NCBI GenBank assembly: GCA_002067795.1
Contig: MVQI01000017.1
Coordinates: forward strand, 1 to 52,950
Source: Methanosaeta sp. PtaB.Bin039
Lineage (GTDB): Archaea > Halobacteriota > Methanosarcinia > Methanotrichales > Methanotrichaceae
DNA: 52,950 bases
Direction of reading: 5' to 3'
How positions within the stretch are numbered: position 1 is the first letter of the stretch; each line of letters starts with the position of its first letter. Positions 44,911 through 52,665 of this stretch are shown here, piece after piece. Position numbers and translations under genes: made by a program. Below the pieces are notes generated by a model, which was not told the origin of the DNA, searched no databases, and worked only from the letters and a program-made list of their open reading frames with translations.

Positions 44911-45108
44911 CGGCTGCCTACCGCCTGCCTTCAACCTCGTCGAATGGGGAAGATCCCGTGGCAGCGGTGCGCCGAGGAGCAGGCCCCTGCGTCCGGTCGG
45001 ATGCTCTGCAGGACCGGCCCTGCCTTGCCATGGGGCAATGACTGGGTCCCCCGCCAGCAAGAACGCCAGGGAGAACCGAGCGTACAGCAGCAAGCGAGAG
45101 ATGAACCG

Positions 45109-47064
45109 ATGCCGAAGCTAACCTCAGTTCGTGATTTGGAGGAGCTGCGAAGGGAGATCCTTTCGGAGCGGGGAGGGGAAGATCCAAACAGGCTCTGGAT
45201 CGCCATTTGCGCGGGCACCGGATGCCTCGCGCTGGGTGCTGGAAGGGTCATCGATGCTTTTAAAGCTGAACTGGAAAAGAGGGGACTGGCGGAAGCTATC
45301 GAGATAAAGGAGACAGGATGCCCTGGCTTCTGCGAAAAGGGGACGATTGTCGTCGTCAATCCGGCCGGGATCTGTTATCTCCAGGTCCGGCCAGAGGATG
45401 TCCCCGAGATCGTGGAAGAGACCATCCAAAAAGGCAGACTGGTAGATCGCCTCCTGTACGAAGATCCCATCACAGCAGAGAAGGCGATATACGAGGATCA
45501 GATTCCGTTTTATAAGCATCAGATGAGGCTTCTCATCAAGGACAATATTAAAATAAATCCAAAAAATATAGATGATTATATTGCTCTGGGCGGTTACAGG
45601 GCGCTGGCTGAAGTTCTCTCTGGGATGTCTCCGGATGAGGTTATCGAGGTGATCAAGAGGTCCCACCTCCGCGGCAGAGGTGGAGGCGGCTTTCCAACGG
45701 GCGTCAAGTGGGAGGCCACGCGTAGCGCTTCGGGCCAGCCGAAATATATCATAATCAATTGCGACGAGGGAGATCCAGGGGCCTTCATGGACAGAGCACT
45801 TATGGAGGGCAATCCGCATAGCGTCCTCGAGGGGCTTATAATCGGCGCTTACGCCATTGGATCGAGCCAGGGGTACATCTACGTGAGAATGGAGTACCCT
45901 CTTGCAGTGGAGAACTCGCTTCTCGCCCTTGAGCAGGCCAGGGAATACGGACTGCTTGGCAAGGACATCCTCGGGTCGGGATTTGACTTCGATGTCAGGC
46001 TTCACCGCGGGGCAGGCGCTTTTGTCTCCGGAGAATCAACAGCCCTGATGAACGCGCTTGAAGGAAAGGTGGGAGAGCCCCGTCCCAAATACGTGCACAC
46101 CTCACAAAGCGGGGTCTGGAATCGCCCCAGCTGCTTGAACAACGTGGAGACCCTGGCTAACATCCCTCTCATAATAAACTCCGGGGCCGACTGGTTCTGT
46201 TCGATTGGCACCGAGCGCAGCAAGGGTACCAAGATCTTCTCCCTTGTGGGCAAGGTCAATAACACGGGCCTGGTGGAGGTTCCCATGGGGATGAGCCTGA
46301 ACGATATAATATTCAAGATCGGTGGGGGCATTCCTGGTGGCAAGAGGATCAAGGGGGCGCAGACCGGAGGCCCTTCGGGCGGAGTGATCCCGGAGGAATA
46401 TCTGGATACTGCAATCGATTTTGATGAGCTCACCAACCTGGGGTCCATGATGGGCTCAGGAAGCATCATAGTCCTCGATGAGGATACCTGTGCAATCGAC
46501 CTGGCCCGATACTTCGTGGATTTTCTGTGCGACGAGTCCTGCGGTAAATGCGTGCCTTGCCGGGAAGGCCTGAGACGAATGCGTGAGATTTTGAACGGTA
46601 TAGTCTCCGGCAAGGGGGAGGAGGGCGATTTGGACAAGCTGGAGGAGATTGCCCGTCTGATGAGGGCTGCATCGCTCTGCGCCCTGGGAAGGACAGCGGT
46701 CAACCCGTTCCTGAGCACACTGAACCATTTCAGAGATGAATACGAGGCTCACATCAGGGAGAAGAGATGTCCGGCGCTTGTATGCAAACCGCTTGTCTCT
46801 TATTTCATTCAGCCCGAGGTCTGTATCGGATGCAGGCTGTGCCAGAAGAGCTGTCCTCGGGCAGCGATATCTGGCGAGGAGAAGGAGGCCTCGGTCATAG
46901 ATCAATCCCTTTGCACAAGGTGCGGAGTCTGTCTCGATGTCTGCCCACCTAAAATCAGGGCTATCACCAAGACATCAGGGAAATCGAGCGACAGCCACTC
47001 ATCCGGGATGAGGAACGCAAATTCTGGGTCGTCCCACAAAGCGAGCCGAGGCGACCGATCTTGA
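45109..47064 (+). CDS. NuoF/HydB-like NAD(H)-binding flavoprotein with extra Fe-S domains
   Basis: A 651-residue diaphorase subunit with the domain order of HydB rather than plain NuoF. First a thioredoxin-like [2Fe-2S] domain (CAGTGC, Cys34/39; GCPGFC, Cys71/75). Then the FMN/NAD(H) core with SHLRGRGGGGFPTGVKWEA and INCDEGDPGAFMDRALME, an SLBB domain, and the N3-type cluster ESCGKCVPCREG with ASLCALGRTAVNP. Last a two-[4Fe-4S] ferredoxin tail (CIGCRLCQKSCP, CTRCGVCLDVCP). ATG 45109 (MPKLTSVRDLEELRRE) is the natural start; about 200 bases separate it from the NuoE-like gene without a convincing gene. Its stop overlaps the next start. Confidence 0.92.
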   Translation: MPKLTSVRDLEELRREILSERGGEDPNRLWIAICAGTGCLALGAGRVIDAFKAELEKRGLAEAIEIKETGCPGFCEKGTIVVVNPAGICYLQVRPEDVPEIVEETIQKGRLVDRLLYEDPITAEKAIYEDQIPFYKHQMRLLIKDNIKINPKNIDDYIALGGYRALAEVLSGMSPDEVIEVIKRSHLRGRGGGGFPTGVKWEATRSASGQPKYIIINCDEGDPGAFMDRALMEGNPHSVLEGLIIGAYAIGSSQGYIYVRMEYPLAVENSLLALEQAREYGLLGKDILGSGFDFDVRLHRGAGAFVSGESTALMNALEGKVGEPRPKYVHTSQSGVWNRPSCLNNVETLANIPLIINSGADWFCSIGTERSKGTKIFSLVGKVNNTGLVEVPMGMSLNDIIFKIGGGIPGGKRIKGAQTGGPSGGVIPEEYLDTAIDFDELTNLGSMMGSGSIIVLDEDTCAIDLARYFVDFLCDESCGKCVPCREGLRRMREILNGIVSGKGEEGDLDKLEEIARLMRAASLCALGRTAVNPFLSTLNHFRDEYEAHIREKRCPALVCKPLVSYFIQPEVCIGCRLCQKSCPRAAISGEEKEASVIDQSLCTRCGVCLDVCPPKIRAITKTSGKSSDSHSSGMRNANSGSSHKASRGDRS

Positions 47065-48458
47065 GGCTGACAATTGACGATCGTGTCGTAGAGGCTGATC
47101 GGTCCATTACAATTCTCGAGGTGGCGAGGCGCGCAGACATACATATCCCAACCCTGTGCTACCACCCGGCTCTTGAGCCCTATGGTGCCTGCCGGCTCTG
47201 CTCGGTGGAGATAGAGAAACGGGGAAGGAAGAAGATAGTCTCCGCCTGCAATTATCTCGCCGAGGATGGGCTTGTTGTGAGGACCAGATCCCCTGCGGTC
47301 ATCGATCTCAGAAAGATGATCCTTGAGCTGCTCTTAGCAAGGTGCCCGAAAGAGGGGCGAATCCTTGAGCTGGCCAGGGATTATGGGATCGAGGCTCCAA
47401 GATTTGAGCCCGACAACGAGAGATGCATACTGTGTGGCTTATGCACAAGGGTCTGCGCGGAGCTGGTGGGCGTCTCGGCGATAAATACGATCAACCGTGG
47501 CGTGGAGCGGGGGGTTGATGCGCCGTTTGGGGACCTGTCTGAGGATTGCATCGCATGCGGGTCGTGTGCTCTGGTATGTCCTACCAGCGCCATAACTGAG
47601 ATGAGGAACGTATTCCCGGTCACAACAGAGATGTCCAGGGAGATTGAAGATGAGTATCTTGATGGCGTGAGGGACGAAGATCTTGGTGTCCTTTTCCATC
47701 TGATTGCCGGCAGGACTTCTGTGGCCGGACAGGATGGGGGAGTGGCCACATCCATAATCAAGGCGGGGCTCGAGAAGGGAGTCCTCGATGCTGCTGTTGT
47801 CGTCGTAAAAAGAAGGGGAAGCAATCCGGAGGCTGTCCTGGTCGATGAGGCGACCGGGGCAATGCAGGCCAGGGGGACCAAGTATTCCAGGGTCTCCGTG
47901 ATATCTCAGCTCTGTCGGGCTTTGAGGGAGGGAAAGAAGAGGATCGCCGTTGTGGGAACCCCATGTCAGATCAGGTCGGTGCGCAGACTGCAGAAAGGAT
48001 ACCTTGATCGGGAATTTCCCGGTTCTGATATAGTGCTTATCGGCCTATTCTGCTTCGAGAGCTTCGATTACGCTGATCTTCGCTCCCGCATAAACGTGAT
48101 ATTGGGGATCGATCTTGAAGATGCGGACAGGATACAGATAAGCAAGGGGCGATATGAGGTCTCCATAGGCGAGGAGACATATTCTTGCAGCGTTAAGGAT
48201 CTGCAGGATGTGGTCAGGGAAGGATGCCAGATGTGTGGCGACTTTGTGTCCCGTCTGGCAGATATATCAATCGGCTCGGTGGGAAGCCCCGACGGCTACT
48301 CCACGGTGATCGTGAGATCCAGGCGGGGAAAGGTGCTCTTGGATGGCATCGAGTTCGAAGGTGTGCAGGTCAATAGGGATGAGGTGGCAAAGCTGGTGAG
48401 CATGAAGAGGAGAAGGGCGGAGAGGAGCTTCGCCAGGGTTCTTGAGGGCTTAGGCTGA
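47061..48458 (+). CDS. HydA/NuoG-like Fe-S front end fused to FrhB/FpoF-type F420 domain
   Basis: A 465-residue fusion. Residues 1-80 form a plant-type [2Fe-2S] domain (Cys33, 44, 47 and 63 in TLCYHPALEPYGACRLCSVE and SAC). The His-Cys cluster usual in NuoG is missing (LLLARCPKEGR). Two [4Fe-4S] motifs follow: CILCGLCTRVC (122-132) and CIACGSCALVC (163-173). From about 205 comes an F420 hydrogenase/dehydrogenase beta-subunit domain: AGQDGGVATSIIKAGL, VVGTPCQIRSVRRLQ, FCFESFDY and CQMCGDFVSRLADISIGSVG. So the catalytic hydrogenase domain of HydA is replaced by an F420 module. The start (TTG 47061, four-base TTGA overlap with the previous stop) shows tight coupling. Inferred role: F420 partner of the NAD(H) diaphorase. 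Confidence 0.9.
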   Translation: MRLTIDDRVVEADRSITILEVARRADIHIPTLCYHPALEPYGACRLCSVEIEKRGRKKIVSACNYLAEDGLVVRTRSPAVIDLRKMILELLLARCPKEGRILELARDYGIEAPRFEPDNERCILCGLCTRVCAELVGVSAINTINRGVERGVDAPFGDLSEDCIACGSCALVCPTSAITEMRNVFPVTTEMSREIEDEYLDGVRDEDLGVLFHLIAGRTSVAGQDGGVATSIIKAGLEKGVLDAAVVVVKRRGSNPEAVLVDEATGAMQARGTKYSRVSVISQLCRALREGKKRIAVVGTPCQIRSVRRLQKGYLDREFPGSDIVLIGLFCFESFDYADLRSRINVILGIDLEDADRIQISKGRYEVSIGEETYSCSVKDLQDVVREGCQMCGDFVSRLADISIGSVGSPDGYSTVIVRSRRGKVLLDGIEFEGVQVNRDEVAKLVSMKRRRAERSFARVLEGLG

Positions 48459-49044
48459 TCTCTGGATGGGTGGCCTGCAAGGGGGGTGGCTAAGTCCGGC
48501 AGGACCCTGAAAAGACAATCCCTTATGGATAATCTGCTGCAACCTGGGCCAAATGCCCGGATCTGGGTCGTCAGCAGAATCCGCGCACCATAAGATGCTG
48601 GAGTTTGGGCTATTGTTGGAGACATGATCTGGCAGTTCTTGTTGTTTGCACAGCCCGAAGCCCTGAGGTTTTCTTTGGGTTCTTGCTTGCCTCCAGCTCC
48701 AGCACGCAAAATGCGCATTGGCCCCTGGCAATATCGTCTTTTCCATCACACTATTCATGAACTATTCAGGATGCCTCGCATGCGTGAGATCTATTGAGTG
48801 CCTAGCACATTCCAACGCCATGCTATCCTCTTCACCATGCTATCCTCTTCACCATGCTATCCTCTTCACCATGCTATCCTCTTCACCATGCTATCCTCTT
48901 CACCATGCTATCTCTTCTCCATGCTATCCTCTTCTCCATATCCTGATTCGTCGATAAGCTCGGTGGAGATCAAGGTCGTGAGATGCAGCAGCCAAATTAC
49001 TTATACGATTGATCATTATAGTATCTGCAGAGTCGGTGGTTGAA
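48459..49044. other. Gene-free stretch with the 17-bp tandem repeat
   Basis: No gene is supported; frames over the repeat give repetitive SSSPCYPLHHAI-type peptides that are an effect of the repeat. TTACTTATACG at about 48996-49006 is the likely promoter of the next gene. Confidence 0.5.
48819..48936. repeat. Seven tandem copies of a 17-bp unit (minisatellite)
   Basis: CATGCTATCCTCTTCAC occurs five times without change at 48819-48903, followed by a 16-bp variant (48904-48919) and a variant ending CTC (48920-48936). The unit length is not a multiple of three. It lies about 80 bases before the crystallin-gene promoter. No dyad symmetry. Confidence 0.95.
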
Positions 49045-50277
49045 GTGGCCGATCCCGGCAATCAAAAGCCCTTGATAACATATCTGCTCCTGATATATTG
49101 CCTGAGTTCGGTAGCATCAGGCGTTGGACCAAACGAGGTGATCGTATGGAGGGAGGGCGATTTCAGCGGAGATTATTGGTCCTTTACGCTCGATCCTGAG
49201 ATGAGGCATCTGCTTGTCAGGTTTCTTGGCGGGTGGTATACCAACGGCATATCGTCCATTGAAATCGGATCAAACGTGAAGTTGGCAGTCTATCGTGAGC
49301 GCTATTTCGGTGGGCAGTCGAGAGTTTTCGAGAATTCCGTAAGACACGTCAGCGATCACTGGAAGATGCCGATAGATTCCATCATAGTATTTCCAAGGGC
49401 GCAGGCTGATCCGCTCGGTGTGGTATTGAGAGACCTTGCGTTCAACACTATAACAGGTACAGGCAATGCTCCGGCAATGCAATTCTTCCCACTTGCGGAG
49501 AGCATTCACGATGACGAAGCCCTTTATCCGGCGGTTGGCGGGTACATCAATGATAAAGCAGGATATGTGCTCCTTCAGGGAGCAGATATAGAAGCAGAGC
49601 TTTTTAAGGATCTCGATTTCGAGCCAGGATACTCCCTGGTGCTTCCGAAGGACCCTTCCTTGGCTACTCAAGCCGTTTGCTCTGCCAATGCAGAGAGCGA
49701 GTTTAACGGATACAGGGTCTTTCGGCTGAGCGGATGCATCTTAAACCTGGAGGGAGAGGTATCCTCACTAAAGGTGCGGTGGATCGGCCCGAAAGAGAAG
49801 AGCCCTTCTATGGGAACATCAGAAGGAGGATTCATCCCGGAAGTTGCCGGCGGTCAGACCGAAACGGCTGCGACATGGCCATCTGGCGGAGCCCCTCAGA
49901 TTGTCGATGTCTCATGGCAGCCGAAAAAAGAGGTGATTCTGGTAACCTTCGATCGATTTCCAGCCGAATTATGGAATGAGCGGTGGGAGATGTACATCGA
50001 TGACGATAAGATGCCCGTGGTCGCTCCGCAAGGATCGCCCAATATCCGCCCTGATGCAGAGCTGGATAATCACCCGAGTGGCGTATTTATCGGATCTCTT
50101 CCCTGGCCCAGCGGTCTGGCTGCAACAGATTTCCCTTGCTGCGGCACAATAAGATTCTGCATACCTGGTGCGGGATGCACCAATGAGGCGAATTACGATC
50201 TTTCAGGAGAGGGCTGCAGTACGATGTCTCAAAAGAACTGCAATTCTCCTTCTTCTTCACCTGGCGCTGGCAGCTGA
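49045..50277 (+). CDS. Secreted beta/gamma-crystallin-domain protein
   Basis: About 410 residues. A signal peptide (KPLITYLLLIYCLSSVASG) precedes a beta/gamma-crystallin domain at about residues 30-115, with two Greek-key motifs: VIVWREGDFSGDYWSF and LAVYRERYFGGQSRVF followed by DSIIVF. Such domains usually bind Ca2+; M-crystallin of Methanosarcina is the known archaeal case. The middle is beta-rich and unknown, then a Ser/Pro linker, and a C-terminal part with Cys (FPCCGTIRFCIPGAGC). GTG 49045 has GGTGG 5 bases upstream and lies just past the predicted transcription start; the frame extends to TTG 49009. A decayed PAN domain follows in the same frame. Confidence 0.75.
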   Translation: MADPGNQKPLITYLLLIYCLSSVASGVGPNEVIVWREGDFSGDYWSFTLDPEMRHLLVRFLGGWYTNGISSIEIGSNVKLAVYRERYFGGQSRVFENSVRHVSDHWKMPIDSIIVFPRAQADPLGVVLRDLAFNTITGTGNAPAMQFFPLAESIHDDEALYPAVGGYINDKAGYVLLQGADIEAELFKDLDFEPGYSLVLPKDPSLATQAVCSANAESEFNGYRVFRLSGCILNLEGEVSSLKVRWIGPKEKSPSMGTSEGGFIPEVAGGQTETAATWPSGGAPQIVDVSWQPKKEVILVTFDRFPAELWNERWEMYIDDDKMPVVAPQGSPNIRPDAELDNHPSGVFIGSLPWPSGLAATDFPCCGTIRFCIPGAGCTNEANYDLSGEGCSTMSQKNCNSPSSSPGAGS

Positions 50278-50295
50278 TCTGGGTGCATAATTTAG

Positions 50296-50559
50296 CTGGA
50301 GGATGATGTGGACCTGCCTGGTATGAACTACAGAAGCTAAGCTCTCACAAGGGCAGATCCGCAGCTATGCGCCGATGATTGCGCAAATGACACTGACTGC
50401 ATGGCTTTTACATATGTCAATCCAGGATTCAGATGGCCGGATTCACAACCCGAATGCTGGCTGAAATATGCAGCTGCAACTCCCGTCTCAGACGACTGCT
50501 GCATCTCGGGCAAAAGTAGGAAACGCAAAGATCGAATAGATATAGGCGCTATTCATTGA
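50296..50559 (+). pseudogene. PAN/Apple-domain remnant in frame with the crystallin gene
   Basis: The frame of the preceding gene continues past its TGA (50275), a TAG (50293) and a TAA (50338) to give VDLPGMNYRS, then ALTRADPQLCADDCANDTDC, then MAFTYVNPGFRWP, CWLKY and DDCCISGK, ending TGA 50559. This is a PAN domain with its six Cys; the TAA replaces the usual Phe of YRSF. The shared frame suggests either a former C-terminal domain of the crystallin protein or a separate gene that has decayed. Confidence 0.75.
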
Positions 50560-50981
50560 ATCATCCTGAACTGGATTATCCCTAATTCATACGCAGTCTA
50601 ATTGCGGAATTAGATTTACCATATATTGATCCTTCTATTCGGAGGCGAGAATATCTGCAGAGGAATAACTTAATTCTTGAAACAAGTAGCTGGTAAGATC
50701 GTGACAGGCATCTTTTGGGCAGTTTTAATTCGAGGGTCCCAGTCTCGATCGGGATCCGCAAATCCTTGCAGTGCTCGAAATGCAAGGCAGCTAACCGAAC
50801 GGATTCTGTCGGAGGATTTTATCTGGTATTCCCAAGATCGGGCGGGATAGGGCAATAGCCTTTACTATTATCATATTTGAAGGATCTGGTACGCTCCTTT
50901 TGGCATCAAGGCACCTCTACAGCCGAAATTTTTAAATAGATATTAATGATTATTTATTGTAAGGAGGAATATTATATCAAA
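50560..50981 (+). promoter_or_regulatory. Gene-free stretch with promoter of the large secreted protein
   Basis: No gene to about 50920. TTTTTAAATAG at about 50930-50940 is a TATA box, giving a start near 50960 followed at once by AAGGAGGA (50961-50968). This places the real start of translation after 50970, so ATG 50946 is not used. Confidence 0.55.
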
Positions 50982-52460
50982 GTGCATATATTACTGCCAG
51001 TCCTGTTCGCTATATCAATAGGAACTGGACTCGCAGTGAATGTTGATGTGGGTGATGTGGAGGCGTTCAAGCAGGCACTGGAAAATGACGGATTCACTGT
51101 ACAAGAAGGAGGTATAGTTCATTTTGATGCGATAAAAGTATATAATCTAGGCCTGCTGACCTCTGCACTTGGAAACAATCCCACGACAAAATACTTGGTT
51201 TATTTTGTGCCACCAGCGCCTGGCCATGAGATACCCGAACAGTTCGCCAAAATAGCCTCTGCGCTTGGAATGAGCCAGAACTTATCCGCTTTTTGGAATC
51301 TTGGCCCGGACGAAGCTGTTGTTTTCGTCGGGAGAACCCCTCCTGAGTGCAGATATTTCTGTTACGATGCAGAAATGCTGTTCACTGCGTTCAGAAACGA
51401 GACCAGTTGGATCTGGACCTGCTTGGGCGACCCATTAAACAACCTGGTCATCAGAACTGCTGGGACACCTGATGGGCAGCCCGGAAATCCCTTCAATCAG
51501 ACGACCTTGGTGATTACCACAGCCGATATGGGTATTGATCGACGTATCCGAGCAGCGGCTCAATCAGCAGGATATCCAGATAACATAGCCAATACCCAAG
51601 TGATCCCCTCGACCATGTTGAACATGGGATTAGAGAATAGTTCCGATACGTTTACTGTATTCATCCGTCCGGCTCTGTTCAAAGACCAGCAAGCTGGCGA
51701 AGATTACATTAATAAAACACCAGCGACTATTCTAAGGATTACTCCCAATGCATCTTTGCAGTTGGATCCTTATGACGTGCCCAAGCTAAGAGTCCGTGGA
51801 AATGGAGAAACGGAGTTTGGTCTCCTGGACGATCTCAATGAATTGCGGCAGGCTATCCTGTCAAAATACAGCGCATTGAATGCCACAGAGCTTCCAACAA
51901 GCAGATGGTTCACAGAACAGTATACTGGCCTTCAGACAGGAATCAATACATGGGGTCCCAACAACGATGCATGCTATCTCTGGACAGCGAATCAACCAGT
52001 CACTTCGCCAATGCCTCCGTTCAGTGATCTTTCACAGTACTACGAGTTCTCAAGAAATCCGCCGATTACTCTGGGCAACGATACCAATGAATTCATTATA
52101 GTATATGGGGTTAACCATGTTGCCACAGGAAAGTGTGCATACTCGAACTTCGCTCCATATGGGGCAGATATATGGAACGGAGTTGGGGCAATTCACGACA
52201 CAGAACTTGTCGGAACTGCTGAGGAGTATCTTCGCGATAATCCTAATGCGAAATACCTCTACGTCTATAAGATCGCAAGGAACTGTGAAGGTGACCCGCA
52301 CTGCTTTGAGCTTCCATATGGTCCGGGAGGCTACGGCATACGCGTGGACCAGCCACTCATAATCAGTTGGAGGCTCTACCTGGAAAACGCTACGAAGGTC
52401 GGTCCGGCTTACTCAGAGATCGTGTACGATAGGGCCATCAAGTTCGATCCAAAGGACTAG
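50982..52460 (+). CDS. Large secreted protein of uncharacterised family
   Basis: About 492 residues. The signal peptide MHILLPVLFAISIGTGLA begins at GTG 50982; ATC 50976 is better spaced from AAGGAGGA but is not a normal start. The mature protein is mixed alpha/beta with segments such as FKQALENDGFTVQEG, VFVGRTPPECRYFCYDAEML, CLGDPLNNLVIRT, TTLVITTADMGIDRRIRAAA and YDVPKLRVRGNGETEF. I recall similar secreted proteins of unknown function in other prokaryotes but no assigned role. Several N-X-S/T sites (NLS, NETS, NQTT, NSSD, NATE) suggest surface glycosylation. Monocistronic with its own promoter and terminator. Confidence 0.75.
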   Translation: MHILLPVLFAISIGTGLAVNVDVGDVEAFKQALENDGFTVQEGGIVHFDAIKVYNLGLLTSALGNNPTTKYLVYFVPPAPGHEIPEQFAKIASALGMSQNLSAFWNLGPDEAVVFVGRTPPECRYFCYDAEMLFTAFRNETSWIWTCLGDPLNNLVIRTAGTPDGQPGNPFNQTTLVITTADMGIDRRIRAAAQSAGYPDNIANTQVIPSTMLNMGLENSSDTFTVFIRPALFKDQQAGEDYINKTPATILRITPNASLQLDPYDVPKLRVRGNGETEFGLLDDLNELRQAILSKYSALNATELPTSRWFTEQYTGLQTGINTWGPNNDACYLWTANQPVTSPMPPFSDLSQYYEFSRNPPITLGNDTNEFIIVYGVNHVATGKCAYSNFAPYGADIWNGVGAIHDTELVGTAEEYLRDNPNAKYLYVYKIARNCEGDPHCFELPYGPGGYGIRVDQPLIISWRLYLENATKVGPAYSEIVYDRAIKFDPKD

Positions 52461-52472
52461 GGAAAGATGAAC

Positions 52473-52494
52473 AGGGGTATCGAATCATACCCCT
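52473..52494 (+). terminator. Terminator hairpin after the large secreted protein
   Basis: AGGGGTAT (52473-52480), a CGAATC loop and ATACCCCT (52487-52494) form a perfect 8-bp stem 12 bases after the stop. Confidence 0.7.
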
Positions 52495-52558
52495 CCTCCA
52501 TTTATTGAATCTATCTTTAAAAGACACCTTGGAGGTCCCAAACCGACCTGCTGCGCTC

Positions 52559-52665
52559 GGATATGCTTTCCTTTACCAGAGCCGAACGCTACAGGTCCCT
52601 GCATATCCATCCGATGTGGGCCACACAACGTGACTACTCCCCCGACTGAAGTCGGGGGCATCTGG
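52559..52665 (-). mobile_element. Right end of IS605-type element at the window edge
   Basis: On the minus strand, after the tnpB stop region, come CCCCCGACTTCAGTCGGGGG (a hairpin, about 52639-52658), AGTAGTCAC, and then GGATATGC/GCATATCC arms (52608-52601 and 52566-52559). The same order occurs at 25711-25858, showing one element family. This segment is where the guide (omega) RNA of TnpB is usually encoded. Confidence 0.75.

Noticed and set aside
44944-45108. N-terminal extension of the NuoF-like gene, and a separate 72-codon frame at 44903-45121
   Set aside because: Neither sequence resembles a folded protein (Pro/Arg/Gly/Ser-rich); the conserved HydB-like start is ATG 45109.
44455-48458. 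Reading the operon as part of complex I or a [FeFe]-hydrogenase
   Set aside because: No membrane subunits are present and no H-cluster motifs occur; the third subunit ends in an F420 domain.
48718-49043. Open frames across the 17-bp repeat (SSSPCYPLHHAI repeats)
   Set aside because: They are open in several frames only because the repeat contains no stop codon; no start signals.
50293-50295. TAG read as pyrrolysine to join the crystallin and PAN parts
   Set aside because: A TGA precedes it and a TAA follows it in the same frame, so pyrrolysine alone cannot give a continuous protein.
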